Shown one piece after another: positions 28,341 to 36,607 of a stretch of 64,000 nt of DNA. The translations under genes and the position numbers were made by a program. Source of the stretch: Mycobacterium sp. DL. GTDB taxonomy: Bacteria > Actinomycetota > Actinomycetes > Mycobacteriales > Mycobacteriaceae. The notes under the pieces were generated by a model. It searched no databases. It saw only the letters and a list, made by a program, of their open reading frames with translations, and had not been told where the DNA came from. The stretch covers positions 3,906,001 to 3,970,000 of the forward strand of contig NZ_CP155796.1 in assembly GCF_039729195.1 (NCBI RefSeq), read 5' to 3'. Within the stretch, counting starts at the first letter, position 1. Every line of letters begins with the position of its first letter.

Positions 28341-28359
28341 CTACTGACTTTCTCAGTAA
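28341..28359 (+). promoter_or_regulatory. BlaI-type operator 1 upstream of blaI
   Basis: CTACTGACTTTCTCAGTAA is a near-perfect dyad: CTACTGA faces TCAGTAA around a 5-base centre. It has the same 8-3-8 layout as the other island sites. It lies 117 bases before blaI. Confidence 0.7.
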
Positions 28360-28448
28360 GATCATGCCGAGCCGGCTGGCCGGCGCTCGATCAGCGGCAC
28401 CATGCGCTCGCTTCAGCGCCCGGCACGCCGACGAACGCCGTAAGCTAC

Positions 28449-28467
28449 CTACTGACCAATTCAGGAG
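28449..28467 (+). promoter_or_regulatory. BlaI-type operator 2 overlapping the blaI ribosome binding site
   Basis: CTACTGACCAATTCAGGAG has the dyad CTACTGA/TCAGGAG and runs into the AGGAGG ribosome binding site. Binding would directly repress the pair. Confidence 0.65.
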
Positions 28468-28475
28468 GTTCGATC

Positions 28476-28862
28476 ATGGCTCGGGTGCGTGGCTTCGGAG
28501 AACTCGAGGCATCGATCATGGATCGCCTCTGGAATCGTGATCCCGACAGCGACACCACGGTCAGGGAGATCTTTGACGAGTTGAGCACCGAACGGCATAT
28601 CGCGTACACCACGGTCATGTCGACGATGGACAACCTGCACGGAAAGGGTTGGCTGTCGCGTGAACGCGACGGCAAGGCATATCGATACCGGCCCACCCTG
28701 ACTCGCGAGGAGCACAGTGCACGACTCATGCTGGAGGCGCTGAGCGGCGGTGGTCGATCCGAGGCGGTCCTGAGTCATTTCGTGGCGCAGATCGACCCGG
28801 ACGAATCCGCTGACTTGCGCGCTGCGCTGCGGCGGCTGGCCCGCAAGTCAGGCCGCCGATGA
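28476..28862 (+). CDS. blaI: BlaI/MecI/CopY family transcriptional repressor
   Basis: A 128-residue winged-helix repressor. LEASIMDRLW, TTVREIFDEL and IAYTTVMSTMDNLHGKGWL form the helix-turn-helix, and a C-terminal helical half provides dimerisation and the site normally cleaved on induction. AGGAGG precedes the ATG. Its stop overlaps the M56 gene by 4 bases. Two dyads upstream suggest autorepression. I infer it binds the CTAC-N11-GTAG sites across the island. In M. tuberculosis the BlaI regulon includes blaC and respiratory genes, so an envelope-respiration link has precedent. Confidence 0.93.
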   Translation: MARVRGFGELEASIMDRLWNRDPDSDTTVREIFDELSTERHIAYTTVMSTMDNLHGKGWLSRERDGKAYRYRPTLTREEHSARLMLEALSGGGRSEAVLSHFVAQIDPDESADLRAALRRLARKSGRR

Positions 28863-29803
28863 CCGTCGCGGCGGCTTTGCTGCTATACGTCGCAGCGGTA
28901 CTGACGATCGGACCGAAGCTTCTGGTTCACATCACCGCCGACGGCGAGGCTCCGCGCCTGGCGATAGCCGCGTGGACCACCGCTGTCGTAACGGTGCTCG
29001 GCTGCTCAGTTGCCGCCGTCGCGCTGGTCCTCATCGAGGCCGCTGGACACTGGGACAGCCCCGACGCGCTGATCGTCTCTTGCCTGGAACGTCTCCGCGC
29101 CATTCTCCTCGGCCACGCCGGGTTGCCGGCACGAATCGTGGCGACCGTCGCGGTGGCTTTCGCCGTCGGAAGTTTGATCGCCATAGTCATACGAATAGGT
29201 CGCGCTCTGGGCCGCATGCGCATCCACACTTTCGCCCATGCCGACGCCGTGCGCCTGGTGGGCAGGTCCTACGGCAGCGACGTCGTGGTCATCGAGGCAT
29301 CGGAGCCTGCGGCGTACTGTGTGGCGGGACGTCCGCCGGCGATAGTGGTGACCACCGCAGCTCTGGCCGCACTCGATGAGAATCAACTTGCGGCTGTCGT
29401 CGCCCACGAACGTGCTCACCTCGACGGCCGTCACGCCTACGCCATCGCCGCGGCGCGCTGCCTGACTGCTGCGCTGCCCACCTGCAGGTTGTTCGCGGGC
29501 GCAGCCACGCACATCAATTCTCTGTTGGAAATGTGCGCCGACGATGCGGCCGCTCGTCGCCACGGCCGTCAGCCCCTGCTCGCGGGCCTGTTGACCCTGT
29601 CAGGCGCCACCACCCCGGCTCACGGTCTGGCCGCTGCCGGTATCGCCGTGCTCACCCGTGCCGAACGGTTATCGAAGCCACCACGACGGTTCGCCCGCAT
29701 CCAGACCCAAGTCGCGCTGAGCGGAGCCGTAGCGGCGATGGCCGCCACACCGTTCGCGATCGTCACTCTGTCGCTGACGGGCGTACTGATCTGCTTCGCG
29801 TAA
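28859..29803 (+). CDS. BlaR1-like M56 membrane metallopeptidase without sensor domain
   Basis: A 314-residue membrane protease with helices near residues 1-20, 35-60 and 90-110, a cytosolic zinc-protease segment with the HExxH motif in VVAHERAHLDGR and a downstream MCADDAAARRHG, and a final helix. It would cleave BlaI to induce the regulon. Staphylococcal BlaR1 carries a C-terminal penicillin-binding sensor domain; this protein ends right after its last helix, so beta-lactam sensing by covalent acylation is not possible in this chain. It is translationally coupled to blaI. The input signal is unknown. Confidence 0.9.
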   Translation: MTVAAALLLYVAAVLTIGPKLLVHITADGEAPRLAIAAWTTAVVTVLGCSVAAVALVLIEAAGHWDSPDALIVSCLERLRAILLGHAGLPARIVATVAVAFAVGSLIAIVIRIGRALGRMRIHTFAHADAVRLVGRSYGSDVVVIEASEPAAYCVAGRPPAIVVTTAALAALDENQLAAVVAHERAHLDGRHAYAIAAARCLTAALPTCRLFAGAATHINSLLEMCADDAAARRHGRQPLLAGLLTLSGATTPAHGLAAAGIAVLTRAERLSKPPRRFARIQTQVALSGAVAAMAATPFAIVTLSLTGVLICFA

Positions 29804-29916
29804 GCGGGTCCACGAGGTCACCGACCCCCGGACATTCGATGCGACCCAAATGTGTTGCGGCACAGCATGATTACGTCACTATGACTGCGGCAAGGTCGTG
29901 GTGCTTCGGCAGGCGG

Positions 29917-30120
29917 CTACGCGGGAGGGAAGATGGCCATGCACGCAACATGAGCCGCGACCGGTTCAGCCACCAGCAAGGCCAACACCGCCAAGCCCAG
30001 GGCTAACAGTAGCGACGTCACGATCCGTCGACGACCCAATCGACCTGCCGACTGCGTGTGGTGCTGCTGAGGCCACCGCGACCGCGCTCCGTGGCAGGAC
30101 ACGGCGAGCGAACTCTTCAC
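29917..30120 (-). CDS. Short secreted or membrane peptide under a strong operator
   Basis: A 67-codon ORF from GTG 30120. The N-terminus is basic (LGRRRIVTSLLLA), followed by one hydrophobic helix (VTSLLLALGLAVLALLVAEPVAA) and a short tail HVACMAIFPPA. A shorter start at the internal GTG would give about 34 residues. One of the best island operators lies 10-28 bases upstream, which is the main argument that it is real; the transcript could be leaderless. The function is unknown; the Cys, His and Met in the tail could bind metal. Confidence 0.5.
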   Translation of the reverse strand: MKSSLAVSCHGARSRWPQQHHTQSAGRLGRRRIVTSLLLALGLAVLALLVAEPVAAHVACMAIFPPA

Positions 30121-30129
30121 ACGACCAAT

Positions 30130-30148
30130 CTACTATGTCACTACGTAT
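30130..30148 (-). promoter_or_regulatory. BlaI-type operator upstream of the short peptide gene
   Basis: CTACTATGTCACTACGTAT matches CTAC-N11-GTAG with one mismatch and is almost the same as the site between ccdA and ldt. A second perfect dyad, CTACCCGGGGTAG, lies at 30167-30179. Confidence 0.65.
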
Positions 30149-30417
30149 GTGACCATCGCTTCGCCTCTACCCGGGGTAGGGATAGGCGTTGGCTAATCCG
30201 TGACGTCGCCAGACAGATCAGCGCGAGCAGCAGCACCTACGTCAACGAGCTGCAGGCGCTCGTGACGGATGGAAATTCACCATGACCGCGGGATCGCTCA
30301 TCGGATGCCATCAAGTCGACATCTCCTGGCCATGAAGACACTGCGGCACTGACGAATGTCGCTGCGGTGAGCTGGGTTTGGCCTCGAACTGAGCGCCGCC
30401 GCGTCGTCGCCACGGTG

Positions 30418-31413
30418 TCAGTCATCCTTGTCGGCGGTGCTCGGCAGGTCGGTAGGCCGTCGCGACGGTTGCTGCAATCCGCGCAGAAACGCGTTGTAGG
30501 CAGCAAGTTCCGCATCGTCGCGTTCGACGTCGGCCTCCTTTTTCGCCGCCTCCGACTCCTCGTCACGGCGCCAGCGGATGGCGAAGATCACTATGGTCAG
30601 CAACGCGACGGGCTCGCCATAAGACCACGCCAACGCGCCGGCCACCGCCTGGTCGGCGACGGGGTCGACGTTCCAGTCCGGTGGAGGATTGGCAAAGGTC
30701 TCGGTGAGCGTCCGCGGTGCCATCATCAGGATCACGCCGATGAAGACGTGCAGCGGCATTTCGACGAAGATGTCGAAGAAGCGGCCCAGGTTGCTCTGCC
30801 GGACCGGCAAGGGGCCGGTCGACAGTATCGGCAGGATGAACAACAGGCCGCTGACGAGGAAGAACACCTGCAGTGCTACGTGTCCGGCCACGCTGGCCGC
30901 CGCCGCATCGAATAGGTCGGAGAGGTACAGGCCGTAGTAGCTCAAGAGGAAAACCGGAATAGTGAAGCCGGGGTGCAACACGATCCTGCTCGCCCGGCAC
31001 CGAAGTCCAGCCAGCGCGGACATCACGACGTAACGTCCGAGGCCACTGTGGGGTGTGGACCTGAGTAGCAACCGGCCAGGCGCACCCAGAACCAGCAGAG
31101 GCGGAACGAGGATCGACAGCGTCAGGTGCTGAAACATGAAGGCACTGAACAAACGGTAGCCATAGCCGTCGATGGCCAGGCCCGTGACCGCCGCCAAGGC
31201 GATACACCCTCCCAGGAAGCTCGCCGTCCGCGTCCACGCCCACTGGCGGCCTCGCGATCTGACGACTCGAACGGCGAGCACGTACCACACCGCCAACACC
31301 ACTGCCAATACGGGCAGTAATGGAACCGGCGGCGGTAACCAACCGAGCATCGCCCAAACCGTCGGCGGTGAGGCGGGGAGCACCACCTGACCGATCACGG
31401 TTCCGACCACCAT
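30418..31413 (-). CDS. ctaG: CtaG-type cytochrome c oxidase assembly protein, copy 2
   Basis: A 331-residue polytopic membrane protein of the caa3_CtaG family. It has MFQHLTLSILVPPLLVLGAP, LSYYGLYLSDLFDAA, GHVALQVFFLVSGLLF and MPLHVFIGVILM, with conserved His residues in the helices that probably bind copper. The C-terminal 50 residues are charged and cytosolic. It inserts copper into oxidase subunit I. It follows the TlpA-like lipoprotein gene by about 70 bases and shares its promoter. Together with the CopD-CtaG fusion this is the second CtaG of the island. Confidence 0.9.
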   Translation of the reverse strand: MVVGTVIGQVVLPASPPTVWAMLGWLPPPVPLLPVLAVVLAVWYVLAVRVVRSRGRQWAWTRTASFLGGCIALAAVTGLAIDGYGYRLFSAFMFQHLTLSILVPPLLVLGAPGRLLLRSTPHSGLGRYVVMSALAGLRCRASRIVLHPGFTIPVFLLSYYGLYLSDLFDAAAASVAGHVALQVFFLVSGLLFILPILSTGPLPVRQSNLGRFFDIFVEMPLHVFIGVILMMAPRTLTETFANPPPDWNVDPVADQAVAGALAWSYGEPVALLTIVIFAIRWRRDEESEAAKKEADVERDDAELAAYNAFLRGLQQPSRRPTDLPSTADKDD

Positions 31414-31483
31414 CGAGTCACATTGGCGCGCCCGGGTGTGCGCCGGGCCCAGCGGCGACGTGGAGCCGAGGCGGGGTCGCCGT

Positions 31484-32104
31484 TCACCGCGGGGGTCCTG
31501 AGCCGGATGCGGTCTCGGCGGCGAGGCGACGGACCACCGGTTCGAGGTCCTCGGCGAGCAGCGCCCGCAGGAACACCGCGGCAACGCGATGCGACCGGTC
31601 CAAGACGATGGTGGACGGGATCACGGTAGTGGGATACTTCGCGCCCAAGGCGATCATCGTGCGCATCGGTGGGTCGTATATCGATGGGAAGGTGACCTTG
31701 CGATCGACGATGAAGTCGACCGCAGCTTGGCGGTTGTTGTCGCGGACGTCGATACCAAGGAAGGCGACCCCCTCGTTTCGGGTCGCGTCGTACACCCTTT
31801 GCAATTCGGGCATCTCGGTCCGACAGGGACCACACCACTGACCCCACACGTTGATCACCACCACCTGCTCGGCGAAGTCATCGAGTGACAACGTGCGGTT
31901 GGGGTCCATGAGGTCGGGTCCGCGTATCGGCCCCGGTCGACCACGACTCAAAGGTGGATCATAGAAGATATCGACCTGCCCCCCTGGCGACACGAACTCG
32001 AACGTGCCACCCTGCGCGACGGCGTCGTCTCCGCTGGAGCATCCTGACACTGCGACACCCAGCAGCAACGCGCTCAGGCCCGCCGCGGTGCAACGCCGTA
32101 TCAT
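31484..32104 (-). CDS. TlpA/ResA-like thioredoxin-fold lipoprotein
   Basis: A 206-residue lipoprotein with lipobox LLGVAVSGC, a linker and a thioredoxin fold with the active site WGQWCGPCRTEMPEL. It reduces disulfides in apocytochrome c or the CuA/CuB assembly factors, and is recharged by CcdA. I chose ATG 32104 because it begins the signal peptide; the longer frame is Arg-rich. The operator at 32309-32327 is about 205 bases upstream, implying a long leader or a misjudged start. It is cotranscribed with ctaG. Confidence 0.88.
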   Translation of the reverse strand: MIRRCTAAGLSALLLGVAVSGCSSGDDAVAQGGTFEFVSPGGQVDIFYDPPLSRGRPGPIRGPDLMDPNRTLSLDDFAEQVVVINVWGQWCGPCRTEMPELQRVYDATRNEGVAFLGIDVRDNNRQAAVDFIVDRKVTFPSIYDPPMRTMIALGAKYPTTVIPSTIVLDRSHRVAAVFLRALLAEDLEPVVRRLAAETASGSGPPR

Positions 32105-32308
32105 CGGTGGCCAAAGTATCGGAGATCGCCGCTGTCGCCAACGCTCAGCGCCCATGTCCATGTGCCGCTTCGGGGGAACCCTCCGGGCGCCCCGTTGAGT
32201 CGATGGGTCAGTCCAAGTGCCACTCGCGCGGAGCATGCTGCGCATCGACACGACGACCTCCGTGACTGGGCGTGCGGCGCCGGCGGGGCCCGGTCAGCGT
32301 GGCGTCTT

Positions 32309-32327
32309 CTCCGTAGAGACTACGTAG
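32309..32327 (-). promoter_or_regulatory. BlaI-type operator upstream of tlpA-ctaG
   Basis: CTCCGTAGAGACTACGTAG fits CTAC-N11-GTAG with one mismatch. Read on the minus strand, with flanking bases, it resembles the triple TACGT array before the NlpC/P60 gene at 8.9 kb. Confidence 0.65.
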
Positions 32328-32406
32328 AAGCGTAGCGCAACCACTCACGACGAATGCCGGGACGACGACGACGTTGATGAGCCGGACGGACCCACGCGCC
32401 TTCATG

Positions 32407-32760
32407 TCACGGGCCGCGGCTGAGGTGGTGGCGTGGCGGTTTGCCCGCTCGCAACATGATGACGGCGATCGCGATCAATCCGGCGGCGGCGCCCGCCAGG
32501 ATCCACAGCGCCGGGTTCGCGGTTTCGGGTTGTTGCCCGGTATGCGTGTCGTCGTAGGAATGTGTGGTGGGCGTGGTTGCAGCGGGTGTGGGAGGGACTG
32601 TCGAGGAGTCCTGTGCCGACGTCGGCTCCGCAACGACGGTCGGTGCGACGGACGAGGCGAGTCCAAGGAGGGTGGCCACGACTGCGACGACAACGGCCGC
32701 GTGCGCAGGCCTCCTCCGGGGTCGTCGTCGACACCACGTGCGCGCCGTGTTCCTGGTCAT
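32407..32760 (-). CDS. Membrane protein coupled to ctaE
   Basis: A 117-residue protein starting at an ATG that overlaps the ctaE stop (ATGA). It has a basic N-terminus, one hydrophobic segment ([20 protein letters not shown]), a Thr/Pro/Ser-rich linker and a second helix at the C-terminus ([21 protein letters not shown]). I do not recognise the family. Overlap with ctaE suggests a small oxidase accessory subunit or assembly factor. Confidence 0.7.
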   Translation of the reverse strand: MTRNTARTWCRRRPRRRPAHAAVVVAVVATLLGLASSVAPTVVAEPTSAQDSSTVPPTPAATTPTTHSYDDTHTGQQPETANPALWILAGAAAGLIAIAVIMLRAGKPPRHHLSRGP

Positions 32761-33350
32761 CTCACGAAGTAGATGGTGGCAAAGAGCGCGATCCACACGA
32801 TATCGACGAAGTGCCAGTAATAGGACACCACGATGGCGGCCGTCGCTTGGGCGGGGGTGAACTTGCTCATGCGCGTGCGCACGAGGAGCAGGATGAAGGC
32901 GACGAGACCGCCAATGACGTGCAAACCGTGGAAACCGGTCGTGAGGTAGAAGACCGAGCCATAGGCGCTGCCGGCGATCGTGGTTCCCTCCCGCACCAGG
33001 CTGAGGTATTCGTATCCCTGGCCGAGCATGAAGAACAATCCCATGACGAAGGTGACGAAGTACCACCGGCGCAGGCCGAATACGTCGCCGCGTTCGGCGG
33101 CGAACACTCCCATCTGGCAAGTGAACGAAGACGCGATGAGGACCAGGGTCACCGGCACCGCGAGCGCGAGATTCAGCTCGGTGGGGGGTGGCGGCCACTC
33201 GTCGGCCTGGGCACGAGCGGTGAAATACATCGCGAACAGACCGGCGAAGAACATCAACTCACTGGACAACCACACGATCGTCCCCACGGCGACCATGTTC
33301 GGCCGGTTCAACGAATGAACCCGTGCCGTGATGGCGGTCGAACTTGTCAT
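32757..33350 (-). CDS. ctaE: Cytochrome c oxidase subunit III, island copy
   Basis: A 197-residue subunit III with about five transmembrane helices. Typical stretches are [43 protein letters not shown] and [19 protein letters not shown]. It supports proton uptake and stability of the aa3 oxidase. It heads a two-gene transcript with the 117-residue membrane protein. The operator at 33399-33417 lies about 50 bases upstream. In the canonical mycobacterial locus ctaE precedes qcrCAB; here it does not, so this is a second copy. Confidence 0.95.
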   Translation of the reverse strand: MTSSTAITARVHSLNRPNMVAVGTIVWLSSELMFFAGLFAMYFTARAQADEWPPPPTELNLALAVPVTLVLIASSFTCQMGVFAAERGDVFGLRRWYFVTFVMGLFFMLGQGYEYLSLVREGTTIAGSAYGSVFYLTTGFHGLHVIGGLVAFILLLVRTRMSKFTPAQATAAIVVSYYWHFVDIVWIALFATIYFVR

Positions 33351-33398
33351 GTCGTTCCTCGTCGAGCCAAGTCCGCAGACTGTCTACTGAGTCACGAC

Positions 33399-33417
33399 CT
33401 ACTATTGCACACAGTAG
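33399..33417 (-). promoter_or_regulatory. BlaI-type operator, ctaE promoter
   Basis: CTACTATTGCACACAGTAG is an exact CTAC-N11-GTAG site and one of the most symmetric in its outer arms. Confidence 0.75.
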
Positions 33418-33593
33418 TTGTGCGATAGTTGCGACGTTGGGGTACCCCGGTTGGAGTTGTCCGGAATGCGAAGCGGAAGAATGCTTTTGAACCGCGTTCC
33501 GTGCGGTGGAGCACGCGAGATGCAACCGTGCAGACGATGATCCTTGCCATGCGCGTGGACATTGGACGCGGTTGCTCGTAATCTTTCCGTGAC

Positions 33594-33612
33594 CTACGTA
33601 GCTAGACCATAG
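33594..33612 (+). promoter_or_regulatory. BlaI-type operator at the RipA-like gene
   Basis: CTACGTAGCTAGACCATAG matches the consensus with one mismatch. It ends right before a possible ATG at 33613 and 33 bases before the preferred ATG 33646. Confidence 0.65.
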
Positions 33613-33645
33613 ATGTCCCTGCGTGTGAGGATTGATGTTTTGAGA

Positions 33646-34737
33646 ATGAACCGCCCTGCCGCAGTATGCCGATCGGCGGGTGCTCTCGTCGTGGCGGTAG
33701 TGCTGGCACTGACACTTGGCGATTCGGCGGGCGTCGGGCGGGCCGATCCGGCTGCCGATGCCCTGGCCCGCTTGACGGAGCTCTCGCGCGAGGCCGAACG
33801 GACCACAGAGGCCGTGTATTCGGCCGAACTAGACCTCGAGGCGAAACTCACGGCGCAGCGCGCGGCCGAGGATCGTCAACGCTCCGAACAGGAGGCGATG
33901 ACCGTGGCGCGGGCCAATCTCGCCGAGTATCAGACCGCCGTGAACCAGGTGGCGGCCGCGTCGTACATGGGCGGTTCCACCAGCACAATCAGCGCGGCGC
34001 TGACCGCGGAGTCTCCGCAACGCCTACTGGACGACCTTTCGGCCAGCAAGGTGATGGCGGCTCAGATGTCGAACCGCATCAATGCCTTTCGCGCTGCATC
34101 GGCCCGGGCCGACGACGCAGCGCGCGCGGCGCAGTCATCGGCGCTGGCAGCTCGTACCGCCGCCGAGCAGGCATCAGCCGTCCGCGCAAGCCTGCAATCC
34201 AAGCAGAGTCGGCTGCGAACACAGATAGCAGAAGTAGAGGCGCTCTACCGCGCACTCACTCCCGACCAACGTGCGGCGCTCGCCGATCCCGGGCCGGTGC
34301 CGACCGCGCCGCCGGCCCCACCAGCGGCAAACCCCGCCATCATGGCATTGCCCGAGGCGATAGCGCCGGCGGGGCCGGGTCCGTCCAACGCACCCGGTGG
34401 GGCAGCGGTCGTGCAGGCGGCGTTGACCCGTGTGGGTGCGCCCTATTCGTGGGGTGCGACAGGACCAGATGCGTTCGACTGCTCGGGGCTCATCAAGTGG
34501 GCGTTCCTGCAGAACGGCAAGTCGCTCCCGCGATCCAGTCAGGCGCTGGCGGCGGGCGGACAACCCGTGGCGACGGCCGAAGTGCAGCCCGGCGACATTG
34601 TCACCTTCTACTCGGATGCCTCGCACGCGGGCATCTACATAGGCGATGGGAACATGGTGCATGCCTCGACGTACGGCACTCCGGTGAAGGTGGCGCCGAT
34701 CTCGTCGGCGCCGATCTACAACGTGCGCCGCTACTAG
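33646..34737 (+). CDS. RipA-like NlpC/P60 peptidoglycan endopeptidase with coiled coil
   Basis: A 363-residue secreted hydrolase: a signal peptide (AGALVVAVVLALTLGDSAGVGRA), a long helical coiled-coil domain (about residues 30-220, rich in Ala, Glu, Arg and Gln), a Pro/Ala linker and a C-terminal NlpC/P60 domain with the catalytic Cys in FDCSGLIKW and His in SHAGIYIGDG. The N-terminal helix resembles the autoinhibitory domain of RipA. I chose ATG 33646 because it begins the signal peptide; the ATG at 33613 directly abuts the operator. Confidence 0.88.
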   Translation: MNRPAAVCRSAGALVVAVVLALTLGDSAGVGRADPAADALARLTELSREAERTTEAVYSAELDLEAKLTAQRAAEDRQRSEQEAMTVARANLAEYQTAVNQVAAASYMGGSTSTISAALTAESPQRLLDDLSASKVMAAQMSNRINAFRAASARADDAARAAQSSALAARTAAEQASAVRASLQSKQSRLRTQIAEVEALYRALTPDQRAALADPGPVPTAPPAPPAANPAIMALPEAIAPAGPGPSNAPGGAAVVQAALTRVGAPYSWGATGPDAFDCSGLIKWAFLQNGKSLPRSSQALAAGGQPVATAEVQPGDIVTFYSDASHAGIYIGDGNMVHASTYGTPVKVAPISSAPIYNVRRY

Positions 34738-34980
34738 CCGGCTACCGGAGCGTTGCCCGCCTTCACTTGCCTAGGCAATGTTTCAGTGGCCGAGTGCGTC
34801 GGCCATCCGCAAGGGGGCCCACCGTATCGACGACATCGCGGCAATCGTCGTCGCAGAAGCACCTGCCATCTCAAGGAGTGACCCAGAGGCGTGACTGACC
34901 TTGGCGTTGCCAGACCGGAACATAAACTCATCCGCGCGGACCTCGTGTTGGTCCGATGGACACGAAGCTCAAGGAGGACT

Positions 34981-35589
34981 GTGAATCTGGCCACGCGCGC
35001 CGTCACGACCACACTGGTGGCGCTGGCGTTCTTGCTGTCCGGAGTCGGGGTTGCTGCCGCGCACACCTCACTCGTTGGTTCTGATCCGGTGAACGGCGCG
35101 ACCGTCGCCTCCCCATTGACCGCCGTTGTGCTGAACTTCTCCGAAGAAATCAATCCAGCGTTCGCTGACGTCGCAGTTACCAGCGCTGATGGTCGAAACT
35201 GGGTGTCCGGCTCAGCAAGCGTCGAAGGTCCGCGACTCACTGCCGCCCTCGGACCCGACCGGCTCACGGACGGCCGATACACCGTCGGCTACCGCGTGGT
35301 CTCAGCAGATGGCCACCCCGTCACCGGCTCGTACACGTTCACCATCGCCGGCGTCCGCGACCAGCCTTCACCCACAACTGCGCCATCCCCTGCAGCACCT
35401 AGCACCGATGAGCCGTCAGTACCGGCGCCCGCGGCACCCGCAGGTTCGGACACCAAAGCATCCGTACTCACAGCGGCCGGCGTCGGCCTGGCCCTTGGAG
35501 GTGTGATCGCGTTCTGGCAACACAGGCGCCGTCGGAAGAACGCTGCCCATCACCCCGGCTCTGAACCCGGGCCGGGCAGGTCGGCGTAG
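34981..35589 (+). CDS. copC: CopC domain copper-binding protein
   Basis: A 202-residue exported protein: a signal peptide, the mature N-terminus AHTSLVGSDPVNGATV with the Cu(II)-ligand His, a second conserved His in ADGHPVTGSYTF, a Pro/Ala-rich linker, and a C-terminal transmembrane helix followed by a basic tail. GTG 34981 follows AAGGAGG. CopC shuttles copper to CopD; the CopD-CtaG fusion at 14403 is the likely partner. No CTAC-N11-GTAG site lies directly upstream; it may depend on readthrough from the RipA-like gene 240 bases away. Confidence 0.9.
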   Translation: MNLATRAVTTTLVALAFLLSGVGVAAAHTSLVGSDPVNGATVASPLTAVVLNFSEEINPAFADVAVTSADGRNWVSGSASVEGPRLTAALGPDRLTDGRYTVGYRVVSADGHPVTGSYTFTIAGVRDQPSPTTAPSPAAPSTDEPSVPAPAAPAGSDTKASVLTAAGVGLALGGVIAFWQHRRRRKNAAHHPGSEPGPGRSA

Positions 35590-35652
35590 CACTCCACCGT
35601 CACTTTCGAATATGCCGAACCAGGGGCGGGGCCTGCCAGGCGCTGACTACTC

Positions 35653-36312
35653 CTACTGGCCGAGAGCGTTCTGTATCGCAACGCCCAGGTCGGCGTAAGT
35701 TTTGATATCTAACTGCTTCCCGTTGACGAAGAAGGTAGGCGTGCCCTGCACGCCGAGGGCGGTGCCGTCGGCGATGTCCTCCTTGATTCGCTCAAGTGTG
35801 GCCGGAGCGTTGTACGCCTCATCCCACGCAGCTACATCGAGACCCAGTTCGGTTGCGTATCCGCGGAACACCTCGTCTGCCGGGACCTGCTGTTCGCCCC
35901 ATTGACTCTGCGTCTCGAACATCTTCTTGTACATCGGTTCGAACTGGCCTTGCTGCGCCGCTGCTTCTACCGCACGTGCCGCGCGTTCTCCGTTGAAGTG
36001 CCCGGGCATCGGGAAGTAGCGGGCGACGAAGGTGACTTGCTGGCCGTACTGTGCGCGCAACTGCTCAACGGCGGGGAACGCCGCGCCGCAACCTTCACAT
36101 TCGAAATCGAGAAATTCGACAAAGGTCACATCGCTGTCGGGCGGGGAACTGAGGCGATGACTGTTCTCGCGCACCACCTGGGCTTCGCCATCACCCTGTG
36201 TTGCACCCGATCCTGCGGTACCACCATCTCGGCTTGAAAAGTACACACCGGCGCCGATCACCGCAGTGATGACAACAAAGACAGTCAGCAGAATTCGAGT
36301 CATTGGATTCAC
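35653..36312 (-). CDS. DsbA-like thioredoxin-fold disulfide oxidoreductase
   Basis: A protein of about 219 residues with an N-terminal membrane anchor (RILLTVFVVITAVIGAGVYF), a short linker and a DsbA-type thioredoxin fold. The active site is FLDFECEGCGAAFP (CxxC with EG between), and the cis-Pro region is GTPTFFVNG. It forms or reshuffles disulfides outside the membrane. GTG 36312 has AAAGGA upstream; the ATG at 36303 is an alternative. The operator at 36359-36377 is about 50 bases upstream. Confidence 0.88.
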   Translation of the reverse strand: MNPMTRILLTVFVVITAVIGAGVYFSSRDGGTAGSGATQGDGEAQVVRENSHRLSSPPDSDVTFVEFLDFECEGCGAAFPAVEQLRAQYGQQVTFVARYFPMPGHFNGERAARAVEAAAQQGQFEPMYKKMFETQSQWGEQQVPADEVFRGYATELGLDVAAWDEAYNAPATLERIKEDIADGTALGVQGTPTFFVNGKQLDIKTYADLGVAIQNALGQ

Positions 36313-36358
36313 GTCGGGAGGTCCTTTCGCTCCGCAGCGCTCTCTGAGCCTGAGCAAT

Positions 36359-36377
36359 CTACGGTGTATCTACGTAA
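36359..36377 (-). promoter_or_regulatory. BlaI-type operator upstream of the dsbA-like gene
   Basis: CTACGGTGTATCTACGTAA fits CTAC-N11-GTAG with one mismatch and keeps the CTACGTA half. Confidence 0.68.
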
Positions 36378-36607
36378 ATAGTTCTACCACGATAGCGCTC
36401 CGCCCACGTTCAAGCGTCCTTCGCTTGCCGACTCTTGTTATTTCTCAACATGGTTCGGAGCACACCCGGAGCCAATCACTGCCGGGCTCGATGTCGGCGG
36501 CGTTCGAAACCCTTTGCGATGAAGCATGTCGACATCAGTCCGGCGCCTTCGCCCCTCAGGCCCGAACCGCATGGACTGGCGCCGTAGTGCGGCTCATCGC
36601 CTCCTGG

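Noticed and set aside
32208..32405. Minus-strand ORF with a lipobox-like start (VVVVPAFVVSGC)
   Set aside because: It contains the tlpA operator inside its coding part and its C-terminal half is Arg-rich; I consider it a chance frame over a promoter region.
33439..33448. GGGGTACCCC palindrome upstream of ctaE
   Set aside because: It does not fit the RicR or BlaI patterns and is short enough to occur by chance in this base composition.
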